Assembly: GCA_008501825.1 (NCBI GenBank)
Contig: QQUA01000016.1
Span: 1-64,000, forward strand
Length of the DNA stretch: 64,000 nt
From: Planctomycetota bacterium
Lineage (GTDB): Bacteria; Planctomycetota; UBA1135
Reading direction: 5' to 3'
Part shown: positions 17,118 to 25,865 of the stretch, in pieces
How positions within the stretch are numbered: the first letter of the stretch is position 1
Layout of the letters: every line of letters starts with the position of its first letter
Program-made: the position numbers and the translations under genes
The notes under the pieces: model-generated
The model's database searches: none
Told to the model about the DNA's origin: nothing
Seen by the model: the letters and a program-made list of their open reading frames with translations, nothing else

Positions 17118-18419
17118 TCAGGCCCAAAGATCCTGCTGACCGTTTTCGCCGACAAACATTTGATCCCGCGAAGGTCCGACCGACACCCGCTGGATCGGCA
17201 CGTGCAGCTCCGCTTCCAGAAAGCGTAAATAATCTTGGGTGGTCGAGGGAAGTTCGGAGAAAGAGCGAGCTCCGGTGATGTCTTCCTGCCAACCCGGGAA
17301 AGTCTTCCAAACCGGCTCCCAAGCCGGATCGCTGCCTACTTCCACCGGGAAGCTACGAGTTTCCCGATCTTCCCAGCGGTAAGCCACCGCCACCCGGATT
17401 TCTTCGAAGCCGGACAGGACGTCCAAGTTGGAAAGCACCAAACCATCCAGGCCGTTGAGCTCCACCGCATAGCGAGCGGCGACGGCATCGAACCAGCCGC
17501 AACGGCGGGGGCGGCCGGTGGTGGCGCCATATTCATTGCCCTGCTTCCGCAGGCGTTCGCCGGTGGCATCCAGCAACTCGGTCAGCATCGGCCCCTCCCC
17601 GACCCGGGTGCAGTAAGCCTTGGCCACTCCAAGAGCCCGATCGAGATGCTTCGGAGGCATGCCGGTACCGCCGGCGATGCCCCAGGTTCCGGTCCAGGAA
17701 CTGGTCACGAAGGGATAGGTGCCGGCATCCAAATCCAGCATGCTTCCCTGGGCACCCTCGAACAAAACCTTCTTCCCCTGGCCGTATTGCTCGCGGACCC
17801 ATTCGCCGCCGTCCACCACCAGAGGTTGGAAACGCCGGGCCAAGGCCCGCGATTCTTCAAACAAGCGATCGTGGCTTTCCGGTTCCTGGCCATAGACCTT
17901 GGAGATCATGGCGTTCTTCTCGGCCAATGCCGCTTGCAATCGGGTTTCGAAGTGCTTTTCGTTGAGGACGTCGCCCAACCGGATTCCGGTACGGGCGACC
18001 CGGTCGGCATAAGCCGGCCCGATGCCCCGTCCGGTGGTGCCGATCCGCCCTTCTCCCTTCCACGTTTCCGCCAGGCGATCCAAATGCAGGTGGAAAGGGA
18101 AAATCAAATGGCAGCGAGAGTCCAACCGCAGTCGGTCCAACACTGGAACCCCACGGCTCAGCAAACCATCCACCTCCTGGGCCAGGTGTTCAAGGTTCAC
18201 CACGACGCCGCGCCCGATCAGATTCAGGGCGTGATCGTGGAGGATGCCTCCGGGAATGAGGTGCAGGACGTATTTTTCGCCATCGACGACCACGGTGTGG
18301 CCGGCGTTATTGCCACCGGCGTAACGGACCACGAGGTCCGCCTCGGCAGCCAGGCAATCAATGACTTTGCCCTTGCCCTCGTCCCCCCATTGGAGGCCGA
18401 TAATGGCAGTGGAAGGCAT
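17118..18419 (-). CDS. purA: Adenylosuccinate synthetase
   Basis: GTP-dependent ligation of IMP and aspartate, the first committed step to AMP. The P-loop-like GLQWGDEGKGK at residue 8 and NNAGHTVV are diagnostic, with GTTGRGIGPAYADR, LFEGAQGSMLDLDAGTYPFVTSS and GATTGRPRRCGWFD further along. With the ATG at 18419 the protein has 433 residues, the standard length. The ORF track extends upstream into the intergenic region without reason. It heads a purA-uppS-cdsA run and is divergent from the HTH-like gene at 18524. Confidence 0.97.
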   Translation of the reverse strand: MPSTAIIGLQWGDEGKGKVIDCLAAEADLVVRYAGGNNAGHTVVVDGEKYVLHLIPGGILHDHALNLIGRGVVVNLEHLAQEVDGLLSRGVPVLDRLRLDSRCHLIFPFHLHLDRLAETWKGEGRIGTTGRGIGPAYADRVARTGIRLGDVLNEKHFETRLQAALAEKNAMISKVYGQEPESHDRLFEESRALARRFQPLVVDGGEWVREQYGQGKKVLFEGAQGSMLDLDAGTYPFVTSSWTGTWGIAGGTGMPPKHLDRALGVAKAYCTRVGEGPMLTELLDATGERLRKQGNEYGATTGRPRRCGWFDAVAARYAVELNGLDGLVLSNLDVLSGFEEIRVAVAYRWEDRETRSFPVEVGSDPAWEPVWKTFPGWQEDITGARSFSELPSTTQDYLRFLEAELHVPIQRVSVGPSRDQMFVGENGQQDLWA

Positions 18420-18523
18420 GGAATTCGGCGAGACTTGGCGGTGGGACACCGCAACGGGGACCGGCCATTTTCCCGCTGCCGCGGTTCTTATCAAGGATCC
18501 TCTGAAGAAGTTAGGCTGGGGGC

Positions 18524-19198
18524 ATGTCCGAAGGCCTATCCACCCCCCGTTCAGATTTGCCGCTTCCCAGCCGCCGGCAACTCCTTCGCAGCCTCGAAGG
18601 CTATCGCCAGCGCCAAAGCCGCCGGATGCCGCCGGCGGAAATCCTGCTGGAAGATTGCCTTGGAGCATTTTGGCTGGAGCTGGCCCATTGCCCCGATCCA
18701 AACCAGCAATGGAAGCAGGCCTTGCGCCGGGTTTTGTACCGGGAATGGGAACAACCGCACCGGCGTTCGCTCCGCGGCCTGTACTCCGAGATGCCCACGG
18801 TCGAAGAAAACCCCCAGAACACGGCGGAGTTAGGAGAAATTATCGACCGCCTGCCGCAAATTCGAACCATCGAAACCGCCAACGGACGGTTGAAACCGGC
18901 GGCCGCCGATTTGGGGTGCAGCCGCCAGAACACCCGGGTGCACCTGACGACTTTGTACCGGGCCTTAAGCGGCGATGAGGCTTTTCACGACCTGGAACGA
19001 CGGGCCGCCCGCCTGTTCGCCCGGGCCACCCAGGAAGGGCCAACTCCGAAAGTGATCTTGGAAGCTCGCCGTTTGCGGAAGCTATGCCGCCTGCTGGAAC
19101 TTCCCGCTCGGCTGCAAAACCTTTGGCTCAGCCTCAATTCCTTGGCGGGCGGAAAGGATCCTGATCATCAGGAAAATCAGGATAGCGCCAGCGGGTAA
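18524..19198 (+). CDS. Unknown protein with a possible helix-turn-helix
   Basis: 224 residues, rich in Arg, Leu and Glu, with no family I recognise. Residues about 120-145 (KPAAADLGCSRQNTRVHLTTLYRAL) have the spacing of an HTH like those in sigma region 4 or Fis-type activators, so a DNA-binding regulator is plausible. Transcribed divergently from purA and convergent with gspK, whose last 65 bases it overlaps. The overlap is long for convergent genes and could mean that its true end or gspK's is shorter in relatives. No partner gene. Confidence 0.55.
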   Translation: MSEGLSTPRSDLPLPSRRQLLRSLEGYRQRQSRRMPPAEILLEDCLGAFWLELAHCPDPNQQWKQALRRVLYREWEQPHRRSLRGLYSEMPTVEENPQNTAELGEIIDRLPQIRTIETANGRLKPAAADLGCSRQNTRVHLTTLYRALSGDEAFHDLERRAARLFARATQEGPTPKVILEARRLRKLCRLLELPARLQNLWLSLNSLAGGKDPDHQENQDSASG

Positions 19199-20747
19199 AG
19201 GGCACCTCGTGCCAGGGATGAATCATTAAAAAGCGCACCCCTTGTTGGGTGTTGCGCCGCCAAACCACCGCTCGCAATCGTAAAACCGGCCCGGGAGGTT
19301 CGTCGTAACGGTTTTCCGGCACCCAATCGTAGGGTTTAATCCGAGCCCAAAGATAGATGCTGAAGACGTCCGATTGGACGTCTACCAATTCCATGAATTC
19401 TTCCCGGGCTTCTTGGCTAACCCGAGTTTGCAAGGATTCGATCTCTTCCAAATCTTGCAGATTCTTGAAATAGAGTTTCGGCTCGACTTCTTCTTCCCCG
19501 TATAGGGCTTCCTCCAAAGCTTGCTCTTCGTCGTTGAACTCCTCTTCCTCCGCCATAGCTTCTTCGTCGATTCGATTGCGATAATCCAGGATTTCCTCGA
19601 TCACGGCTAAGGCCAACTCATGGCTCGGCATCAAGCCCTCCAAAACCGGCCTGGGCGCCGTATTGAGATTAATCTTCCAACCTAAAGCCGGATCTCCATC
19701 GGCAGCCCCTCTCAACCCACCTTCGGCAGCCGGAGTATCGGAAGATTCCGACTCCTCGGTCATGCCATCCAGATCGCTTTCCTCTTCGGGCAAGTCCTGT
19801 TCCTGGCCGAAGGGATCCAGATTGGTGTTGTTGTCGCCACCGGAAACTCCGTCGACTTGTTCCTCTTCCAAACTTCCGGGAGGCGCTAGATCCAACACCG
19901 TGTAAACGGTAAACACCGATTCCAAACCGAAGGCGATTTCCTCATCGCCGCGCACCTGGTCGTAAAACAATTCTTCGGTGACCCGCTCCAGAACCAACAA
20001 CTCTTCCAGGGAGTTCATCAGCAGCACCTCGGAATCGTCCCGATTGGAATGGCGGGGAGTCACCGGATAGTCTTCGTTTCGATTCCGGCCCTCCAACCAT
20101 TCCAGGATTTCGTCGGTTAAAACCCGGGCATCGGAACTGGATAGATCGTCGTCGAATTCCTCCCGGAGGCGATCCAGAATGCGGATGCAACGTTCCCGGG
20201 CGGATTCTTTATAGGCTTCGTCTTCGCTGACCAGAGCGTGAAGATTGAACTTCGAGTTTTCATCCTGGACCCAGGTGGTGATCTCGACGTCGCCCATGCT
20301 CAAGCGCATCGGCCGGGCCCAGCCGTCCTCAAAGGAGTCGGATTGGCTGCCGTCATCTTCTTCGCCTTCCCCCTCGTCCGCACCTTGGCCTTCCGCTCCC
20401 AAGCCGGCATTGCCGGGGTCTCCGAGCCCATTCATGCCATCGTTCCCCATCGCATCCATGGCATCGTCGGGGCTGAAGCCACTAAAGCCGCCGATGCCGG
20501 AGGCTCCGCTGGCGTCGTCCTCCAAACTTTGCAGGATCTGATCAGCGGCACTCATGCAAGCGGCATGGAGGCGAATTCGGTCAGCCGCGTTGCGGGCGGT
20601 TCGATAGGCCACCTCGGTGCCGATGGAAAGTTGGGTCACCAAGGCGTAAGTGATCAGGACCACGAACAAGGTCATGATCAAAACGATCCCCCGCTGCTGT
20701 GAGCTGCGAGAGAAAGGCGGCGACGGTTTGGGCATGAGCTTCAACAT
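19134..20747 (-). CDS. gspK: Type II secretion minor pseudopilin K (GspK), acidic variant
   Basis: An N-terminal type-IV-pilin-like segment (QQRGIVLIMTLFVVLITYALV) with Gly-Ile cleavage context, followed by the GspK-type helical region (NSKFNLHAL..., INLNTAPRPVLEGLM). GspK caps the pseudopilus tip with GspI and GspJ. At about 537 residues it is much longer than the usual 300-350. The extra length is highly acidic stretches (around residues 85-120, 290-335 and 385-415). The ORF-track start at 20771 is a TTG; ATG at 20747 or 20735 is more likely. It lies downstream of a secretin gene on the same strand; gspC, E, F, G, I, J and L are not in the window. Confidence 0.8.
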   Translation of the reverse strand: MLKLMPKPSPPFSRSSQQRGIVLIMTLFVVLITYALVTQLSIGTEVAYRTARNAADRIRLHAACMSAADQILQSLEDDASGASGIGGFSGFSPDDAMDAMGNDGMNGLGDPGNAGLGAEGQGADEGEGEEDDGSQSDSFEDGWARPMRLSMGDVEITTWVQDENSKFNLHALVSEDEAYKESARERCIRILDRLREEFDDDLSSSDARVLTDEILEWLEGRNRNEDYPVTPRHSNRDDSEVLLMNSLEELLVLERVTEELFYDQVRGDEEIAFGLESVFTVYTVLDLAPPGSLEEEQVDGVSGGDNNTNLDPFGQEQDLPEEESDLDGMTEESESSDTPAAEGGLRGAADGDPALGWKINLNTAPRPVLEGLMPSHELALAVIEEILDYRNRIDEEAMAEEEEFNDEEQALEEALYGEEEVEPKLYFKNLQDLEEIESLQTRVSQEAREEFMELVDVQSDVFSIYLWARIKPYDWVPENRYDEPPGPVLRLRAVVWRRNTQQGVRFLMIHPWHEVPFTRWRYPDFPDDQDPFRPPRN

Positions 20748-20813
20748 ATCCCAGGAAGGCTTCCGGGCCAATCCGCCCGGCTGGGCCCCTTCATGGGACG
20801 CCCCGAACCGCGA

Positions 20814-22241
20814 CTAATCTTCCTCGAAAGGATTGAAGATTTCGCCGCCGGGCAATTCCGAGAAGGCGGATATCGCCGAAGTCTGCATGTTGACTCGCGG
20901 GGTGATCAGGAAAATCACCTCGGTTTCGACGTCTTCCGTGGTTTCGGAAGAAAACACGTATTCCAAGATCGGCAAATCTCCCAGGATCGGGGTTTTGTTC
21001 ACCGTTTTGCGGCTTTCCTTGAGACGCAAGCCGCCGATGACCACCGTTTGGCCGTCCCGAACGTAGACCTGGGTTTGAGCGGTTCGAGTATTGATCGAAG
21101 GAGAGAAAATCGGATTGCCGTTGATGTCGGTGGTCAACAGCAGGTTGCGGCCCAAGCGGCTGACGTTGGCCTTGATCACCAGGTGAATGGTGTCGTCCCC
21201 CATCAGATAGGGAATGACGTTCAAGGTGACCCCTACTTTCTCCCGCTTCAGCTTCTGGGTGGAAACCCCGGTAGCACCGACGTTGGTGGTATCCAAGACC
21301 GGCACCATCTCCGTGGAATCCACCGAAGCGGTAATGCCGTTGCGGACCATGACCGACGGCTTGGAAACGATGTCCACGTTGTCGTCGGTGGCCAGAAGCT
21401 GCAAGAAGGCCTGCAATTGAATCTCGTTTTGCAATAGCGCCAACTCCAACACACTGCCGCTACCGGAAGTTCCGGCGAAGTTTTGCCCGGTGGACGTGGA
21501 AAAACTTCCGCCCATGCCGCGCAAAAAGGGTCCGCTTCCCCGTTTGGTGCGACCGCCTTTGATCCGGATCAAAGGAGCTCCGGTGCTGGGCACGATCCCG
21601 CGTTCGAAAGAATCGGAATTGGTGACTTCCACCACTTGAGCTTGAATCTCAATTTGCGGAGTGGAGTTATAGAACAGGTCGATGAATTCCAGGATCTCCT
21701 CGATTTGATCCTCTCGACCTTTGGCCACCATCACGTCTTCCACCGGCTTCCAGCCCGGCTGTACCTGCCATGCCGGCTGTTCCGCATTGCCGCCGGGAAC
21801 CATGCCGCCGTTGGCTTCCACCTCCAAGGTCGCCGCTCCTTCGCCGATCAGGCAAGTGCAGTACTTCTTCAAAATGCCGGAGACCTGAGCTCCCATGCCG
21901 GCCGGAGTGGCTACGAAAGCCGTGATTTGATCGGGGCCATGGCGCAGGAAACGGATGTAGGGATAACGCTCCTCCAAGGTGCCGGCCAGTTGCACTTCCT
22001 GATCCTGGCCACCCGGCTCCACCACCGTTACCGGGGCCACTTCCTGATCGGCATCGGGACGTCCGCCTAAAGGTTCCCAAATCGTGGAGCAGCCCCCTGA
22101 ACCCAACGTCAACGCCAAGCCGATCGCCAAGCTTTTTCCCAAAGCGCCGATCCGGCTTACCGGCAAAGGAAGCTCGGTGAGCGCCGAAGGGTATGGGCGG
22201 TGAAACATGGGGCAGCGGGAAGACGGTTCGCCCAGCATCAT
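20814..22241 (-). CDS. Short secretin (GspD/PilQ-like), probable lipoprotein or exported protein
   Basis: The C-terminal 250 or so residues form a secretin domain: VEVTNSDSFERGIVP, then SKPSVMVRNG, VRDGQTVVIGGL, KTPILGDLPILEYVF and ETEVIFLITPRV. Upstream there is only about 150 residues between the signal sequence (LAIGLALTLGSGGCS, a weak lipobox) and the secretin, so it cannot hold the full N0-N1-N2-N3 set of a standard GspD of about 650 residues. At most one or two ring domains fit. The start is uncertain; the ATGs at 22241, 22238 and 22208 all keep the signal sequence. It sits just upstream of gspK on the same strand, so it probably forms the outer-membrane pore of that system. Confidence 0.8.
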   Translation of the reverse strand: MMLGEPSSRCPMFHRPYPSALTELPLPVSRIGALGKSLAIGLALTLGSGGCSTIWEPLGGRPDADQEVAPVTVVEPGGQDQEVQLAGTLEERYPYIRFLRHGPDQITAFVATPAGMGAQVSGILKKYCTCLIGEGAATLEVEANGGMVPGGNAEQPAWQVQPGWKPVEDVMVAKGREDQIEEILEFIDLFYNSTPQIEIQAQVVEVTNSDSFERGIVPSTGAPLIRIKGGRTKRGSGPFLRGMGGSFSTSTGQNFAGTSGSGSVLELALLQNEIQLQAFLQLLATDDNVDIVSKPSVMVRNGITASVDSTEMVPVLDTTNVGATGVSTQKLKREKVGVTLNVIPYLMGDDTIHLVIKANVSRLGRNLLLTTDINGNPIFSPSINTRTAQTQVYVRDGQTVVIGGLRLKESRKTVNKTPILGDLPILEYVFSSETTEDVETEVIFLITPRVNMQTSAISAFSELPGGEIFNPFEED

Positions 22242-22310
22242 GAAGGCAAGGATTGTGCGATTCAAGACCAGGACGAAGGGCCCTGGTGGTATGCCACCGC
22301 CTTGGGCATG

Positions 22311-22340
22311 AAAAAACGGGCGGTTGCTTGCAACCGCCCG
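22311..22340 (-). terminator. Rho-independent terminator of the Skp-like gene
   Basis: CGGGCGGTTGC-TT-GCAACCGCCCG forms an 11-bp perfect stem. On the minus strand it is followed by six T, about 40 bases after the stop of the 22380-22883 gene. Confidence 0.9.
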
Positions 22341-22379
22341 CCGGGAATCCAGGTGTAACCAGGATTCAAGTGATTCTGC

Positions 22380-22883
22380 TCACTCGTCGTCGCCTTGCCC
22401 CTCAACCGCCTCGATCACCAGATTGGTCAAGTCGGTGGTGGTGTAGCCGGAAATGCCGCCTTCCTCCACCACCAAGACGAAGCTGCCATCTTTGGCCACT
22501 TTCTTGACCGCCTTCTTGTAGACCTTGGTAGCTTCTTCCATCAAGATCCGCCAGCGTGCGGAATCCTTGCTGATCTTCTCTTTGATGATGGTCTGATAGG
22601 CGGGGATCTCCAAGTAGATGTCCTTGGAGCGAATGGTTCCGACTTTGTGCTTCTTCTTGGGATCGAAATCCGAGGCTTTGCCGTAGCGGATTTTGTCCTT
22701 ATCCAGTTCGACGTTGTCCTGGAAAGGCTGGTCGTAGACCAGCAAGCTGCTTTGCGCCGGCGCCGCCAAGTATGAGGCGACATTTCCGGCGACTTCTCCC
22801 GGGGCCGGTTCTACGGCCTGGGCCAAACTCGGCGTCACCAGCGCCAAGCTGAGTCCCATCAAGATTCGGGCGTTACGAAACAT
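22380..22883 (-). CDS. Exported OmpH/Skp-like protein
   Basis: 167 residues with a signal peptide (MFRNARILMGLSLALVTPSLAQA). The C-terminal half (KKAVKKVAKDGSFVLVVEEG then TTTDLTNLVIEAVE) follows the pattern of Skp/OmpH periplasmic chaperones, which end in an 'I-A-...-Y-V-L-D-... D-I-T-...-V-I' block. The central helical part is shorter than the Skp tentacles. A periplasmic chaperone-like role is therefore inference. The ATG at 22883 has GGAGGGGGAG upstream, better than the ORF-track start. It is monocistronic, with a strong terminator before the secretin gene. Confidence 0.6.
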   Translation of the reverse strand: MFRNARILMGLSLALVTPSLAQAVEPAPGEVAGNVASYLAAPAQSSLLVYDQPFQDNVELDKDKIRYGKASDFDPKKKHKVGTIRSKDIYLEIPAYQTIIKEKISKDSARWRILMEEATKVYKKAVKKVAKDGSFVLVVEEGGISGYTTTDLTNLVIEAVEGQGDDE

Positions 22884-23115
22884 GGTTGGCTCCCCCTCCA
22901 ATCGGCTCATTCAGTCTATCGAGTAAAACGACTTAGAACCGCTTTGGTTGGTCTATTTTACGGTCTCTTATGGTTAAAACCTAGGATTGGAGCAGGCAAA
23001 ACCAAGAGACCCACAATAACTTGTCGAGGGTTTTCGGGTTTCTCACACAATTTTTTCCCGGGGTCGGAATTAGAAAATTGGAATTTTTTCCTTCACTGCC
23101 GGAATTTGAAACCGA
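22884..23115. other. Intergenic region between pnp and the Skp-like gene
   Basis: About 230 bases, distinctly more A/T-rich than its surroundings, upstream of the Skp-like gene on the minus strand, so it probably carries that gene's promoter. The ORFs called here on both strands (22944..23138, 22981..23163) are not convincing. Confidence 0.35.
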
Positions 23116-23155
23116 AAAACGCAGCCGCTCCGGCCTGAATGGGGCCGAAGCGGCT
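23116..23155 (-). terminator. Terminator downstream of pnp
   Basis: AGCCGCT(C)CGGCC and GGCCG(A)AGCGGCT pair with one mismatch (12 pairs, 7-base loop). On the minus strand the hairpin is followed by GCGTTTTTC. It lies 27 bases past the pnp stop. Confidence 0.75.
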
Positions 23156-23181
23156 TCATGCACTGGGTTTGGGAGTTTGGC

Positions 23182-25623
23182 TCAGTACCCTTCGCCACGC
23201 TGCCGATCGCGTCGTTCACGGCGGTATTCGTCCCGGCCGCGACGGTCGCGATCTCGATCACGATCCCGATCGCGATCCCGGTCACCGCGGAAATCGTCAC
23301 GGTTGCGGCGATCACGACGGAAATCGTCCCGGCCACGGCCACGATCCCGGTCTCCGCCTCCGCGCCGATCGCCCCGATCTTCGTAGCGGCCGCCGCCACG
23401 GCGATCGCCTCGATCCCGATCGCGGAAGTTGCCGCCTCGGCCCGGGCCTCGACCGCCGGAAGGCCGCTGCGCCCCTTCAATGGCGGCGGCAATTTCGTCT
23501 TCCGGAAGCAAAGCCACTCGCCGGGAAAGGCGCACCTTGCCCTGAGGATCGACCGACACCACCACGACTTCCACTTCGTCGCCGACATCGCAGACGTCGG
23601 TCACTTCGTTGATTCGTTCCTCCGCCAATTCGGAGATGTGGCACATGCCTTCTTGGCCGCCGCCTAAATCCACGAAGCAGCCGAAGGGTTTCACCGAGGT
23701 GACCTTGCCCTTGTAGCGGGTCCCCACCGTGATTTCCTTGGTCTGGTCCCGAATCATCTGAATGCAGGCCTCGACCTGCTCTTGAGGCTTGCCGGAGACT
23801 TGAACCAAGCCGTCGTCGTCCAGAATGTTGACGTTGACGCCGAAATCTTCCTGCAGCTTGCGGATGTTGGCGCCCTTGGGGCCGATCAGGAAGCCAAGCT
23901 TCGAAGGAGGCACTTTGACCGACATGTTGATCGGAGCATAAGCCGACAGCCGTTGCCTCGGACCATCCAAGGCTTCCTGCATCTTGCCGAGGATGTGCAA
24001 CCTTCCCTGCAAGGCCTGGTTCATGGCTTCTTCCAAAATGGAATCGGCCAGACCTTTGATCTTGATGTCCATCTGCAGGGCGGTGATGCCCTCATCGGTA
24101 CCGGCGACTTTGAAGTCCATGTCGCCGTAGTGATCTTCCGAGCCGAGGATGTCGCTCAAAATCACGTAGCGCTCCCCTTCCATCACCAATCCCATGGCAA
24201 TCCCGGCCACCGCCTTTTTCATCGGCACGCCGGCGTCCATCAGGGATAGGGAACCACCGCAGACCGAGGCCATCGAACTGGAACCGTTCGACTCCAAGAT
24301 GTCGGAAACGATGCGCAAGGTGTAGGGGAAGTCCTCGTGCTCCGGCAGCATCGGGCGAATCGCCCGCTCGGCCAAGGCGCCGTGGCCGTATTCCCGCCGC
24401 GAAGTTCCGCGGATCGGCCTTGCTTCTCCAACCGAGAACGGCGGGAAGTTGTAATGCAGGTAGAAACGATTCTTCATCGTTTCCTCGCGCAAGCCGTCCA
24501 GGAATTGCTCGTCGTCGGTAGAGCCCAGGGTGGAAGTCACCAAGGCTTGGGTTTCCCCGCGAGTGAACAGCACCGAGCCATGAGAACGGGGCAACAAGCC
24601 GACCTGGATGTCGATCGGGCGAACGGTTTTGGTATCGCGTCCGTCGGTCCGAACGCCTTCCAGAATCATTTGCCGTTCGGTGTCGTTGCAGGTCTTGCTA
24701 AAAGCCTTCTTCAGGCGATCCCGCAGGGCGTCCGCTTCTTCGGATTCTTCACCTTCAGGCACCGTGGCCAGGACTTGTTCCAACAAGGCTTCCTTGGCGG
24801 CATAACGGTCGTGCTTGCCCTGAGTCAGCAAGGCTTGCCGGATCTGGGCATCGTCCAGGATCTGCCGCACCTTATCCAGGCTTTCGCTGTCTTCTTCCGG
24901 GGCCGGCACTTCCAATTTTTCCGGCGCTTCGACCAGGCTGCGCAACTCATCGCACATCTCGCAGATGGTGCGGCAGACTTCATGACCGGCTCGCAGCGCT
25001 TTCAAGACCTCGGCTTCCGGCAGTTCGCCGGCTCCCGCCTCCACCATGGCGATGGCATCTCCGGTGGCCGCCATGGTCAAGTCCAAGCGATTGCTTGAGT
25101 CCTGCAAGATCGTGTGGGTCGGGTTAATCAAGACGTTGCCGTCGACCCAACCGAGACGAACCGCTCCCATCGGCCCCTCAAAGGGAATGGCGGAGAGATG
25201 CAAAGCGGCGAAGGAGGCGATCATGGAAAGGATCTCCGGCTCGTTCTCCTGGTCGAAGGAGAGCACCGAAGACATGATCTGCACTTCGTTTTGATAGCCG
25301 TCGGCGAACATCGGCCGCACCGAACGATCGGTCAGGCGCATCGCCAAGATTTCCTTGGTCGTCGGACGGCCCTCCCGTTTAAAGAAGCCGCCCGGAATCT
25401 TGCCGGCGGCAAAGGTCTTTTCTCGATAGTCCACGGTCAAAGGGAAGAAACCCATATCGCGTTCACCGCCGTCCACTACCGTGGACATGACGACGGTTTC
25501 GCCGTAACTGACCACGGCACAACCGGCGGCCTGTTTGGCCATCCAACCGGTTTCGATGGTGAGTTTCCGGCCGCCGATGTCCCGGCTTACCGATTGGGTT
25601 CGAGGATTGGTACAGATCGTCAT
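23182..25623 (-). CDS. pnp: Polynucleotide phosphorylase with an Arg/Asp/Gly-rich tail
   Basis: Phosphorolytic 3'-5' exoribonuclease and degradosome component. It has two RNase PH domains (first about 15-230, second about 325-540 with GRDTKTVRPI and GTSRREYGHG), a KH domain (IGPKGANIRKLQ near 575) and an S1 domain (GTRYKGKVTSVKPFGCFVDL near 635). The last 90 or so residues are unusual: RGG-like repeats followed by an almost pure Arg-Asp alternation and an Arg/Glu-rich end. This tail is predicted disordered and strongly charged and is absent from the standard enzyme of about 700 residues. The rpsO gene lies upstream on the same strand, the usual rpsO-pnp order. Confidence 0.97.
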   Translation of the reverse strand: MTICTNPRTQSVSRDIGGRKLTIETGWMAKQAAGCAVVSYGETVVMSTVVDGGERDMGFFPLTVDYREKTFAAGKIPGGFFKREGRPTTKEILAMRLTDRSVRPMFADGYQNEVQIMSSVLSFDQENEPEILSMIASFAALHLSAIPFEGPMGAVRLGWVDGNVLINPTHTILQDSSNRLDLTMAATGDAIAMVEAGAGELPEAEVLKALRAGHEVCRTICEMCDELRSLVEAPEKLEVPAPEEDSESLDKVRQILDDAQIRQALLTQGKHDRYAAKEALLEQVLATVPEGEESEEADALRDRLKKAFSKTCNDTERQMILEGVRTDGRDTKTVRPIDIQVGLLPRSHGSVLFTRGETQALVTSTLGSTDDEQFLDGLREETMKNRFYLHYNFPPFSVGEARPIRGTSRREYGHGALAERAIRPMLPEHEDFPYTLRIVSDILESNGSSSMASVCGGSLSLMDAGVPMKKAVAGIAMGLVMEGERYVILSDILGSEDHYGDMDFKVAGTDEGITALQMDIKIKGLADSILEEAMNQALQGRLHILGKMQEALDGPRQRLSAYAPINMSVKVPPSKLGFLIGPKGANIRKLQEDFGVNVNILDDDGLVQVSGKPQEQVEACIQMIRDQTKEITVGTRYKGKVTSVKPFGCFVDLGGGQEGMCHISELAEERINEVTDVCDVGDEVEVVVVSVDPQGKVRLSRRVALLPEDEIAAAIEGAQRPSGGRGPGRGGNFRDRDRGDRRGGGRYEDRGDRRGGGDRDRGRGRDDFRRDRRNRDDFRGDRDRDRDRDRDRDRRGRDEYRRERRDRQRGEGY

Positions 25624-25821
25624 GTTTTCCGTTTCCGCTGGCCGCCCGAAGCGCCGGTCGCTTCTCGTTCAGGTTCCGCAAGGCGGCGGGTTGTGGAACT
25701 TCTTTGCGTTCCGATTTTTTTTGCTTACTGAGTCGTCAAAAGCTTCCCAGGGAAGCTCATGCCAGTTCGGGTATCCAGACCCGAAGGACCCCTCGTGTGA
25801 CTTGGTTTGGAGAGGCCCTAA

Positions 25822-25853
25822 AAAACTTCAGGCACCGCGGTTTGCGCGGTGCC
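25822..25853 (-). terminator. Hairpin between rpsO and pnp
   Basis: GGCACCGCG-GTTTG-CGCGGTGCC is a perfect 9-bp stem 12 bases after the rpsO stop. On the minus strand it is followed by TGAAGTTTTTTAG. It could be an rpsO terminator or attenuator giving partial read-through into pnp, or the RNA processing region known from rpsO-pnp operons in other bacteria. Confidence 0.7.
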
Positions 25854-25865
25854 CGGATGGAAGGC

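Noticed and set aside
17235-18833. 532-codon plus-strand ORF opposite purA
   Set aside because: Antisense shadow of purA; composition reflects the complementary codons of a conserved enzyme.
22944-23163. Small ORFs on both strands upstream of the Skp-like gene
   Set aside because: A/T-rich intergenic DNA, no ribosome-binding sites, no similarity between frames and known proteins.
23021-23386. Arg-Ser dipeptide-rich ORF (RSRSRS) opposite the pnp 3' end
   Set aside because: It is the complementary-strand reading of the Arg-Asp codons of the PNPase tail, not an RS-domain protein.
23220-23440. GATC/CGATCC-rich repeats suggesting a CRISPR array or regulatory repeat
   Set aside because: Periodicity follows the Arg-Asp codons of pnp; there are no spacers and the frame is kept.
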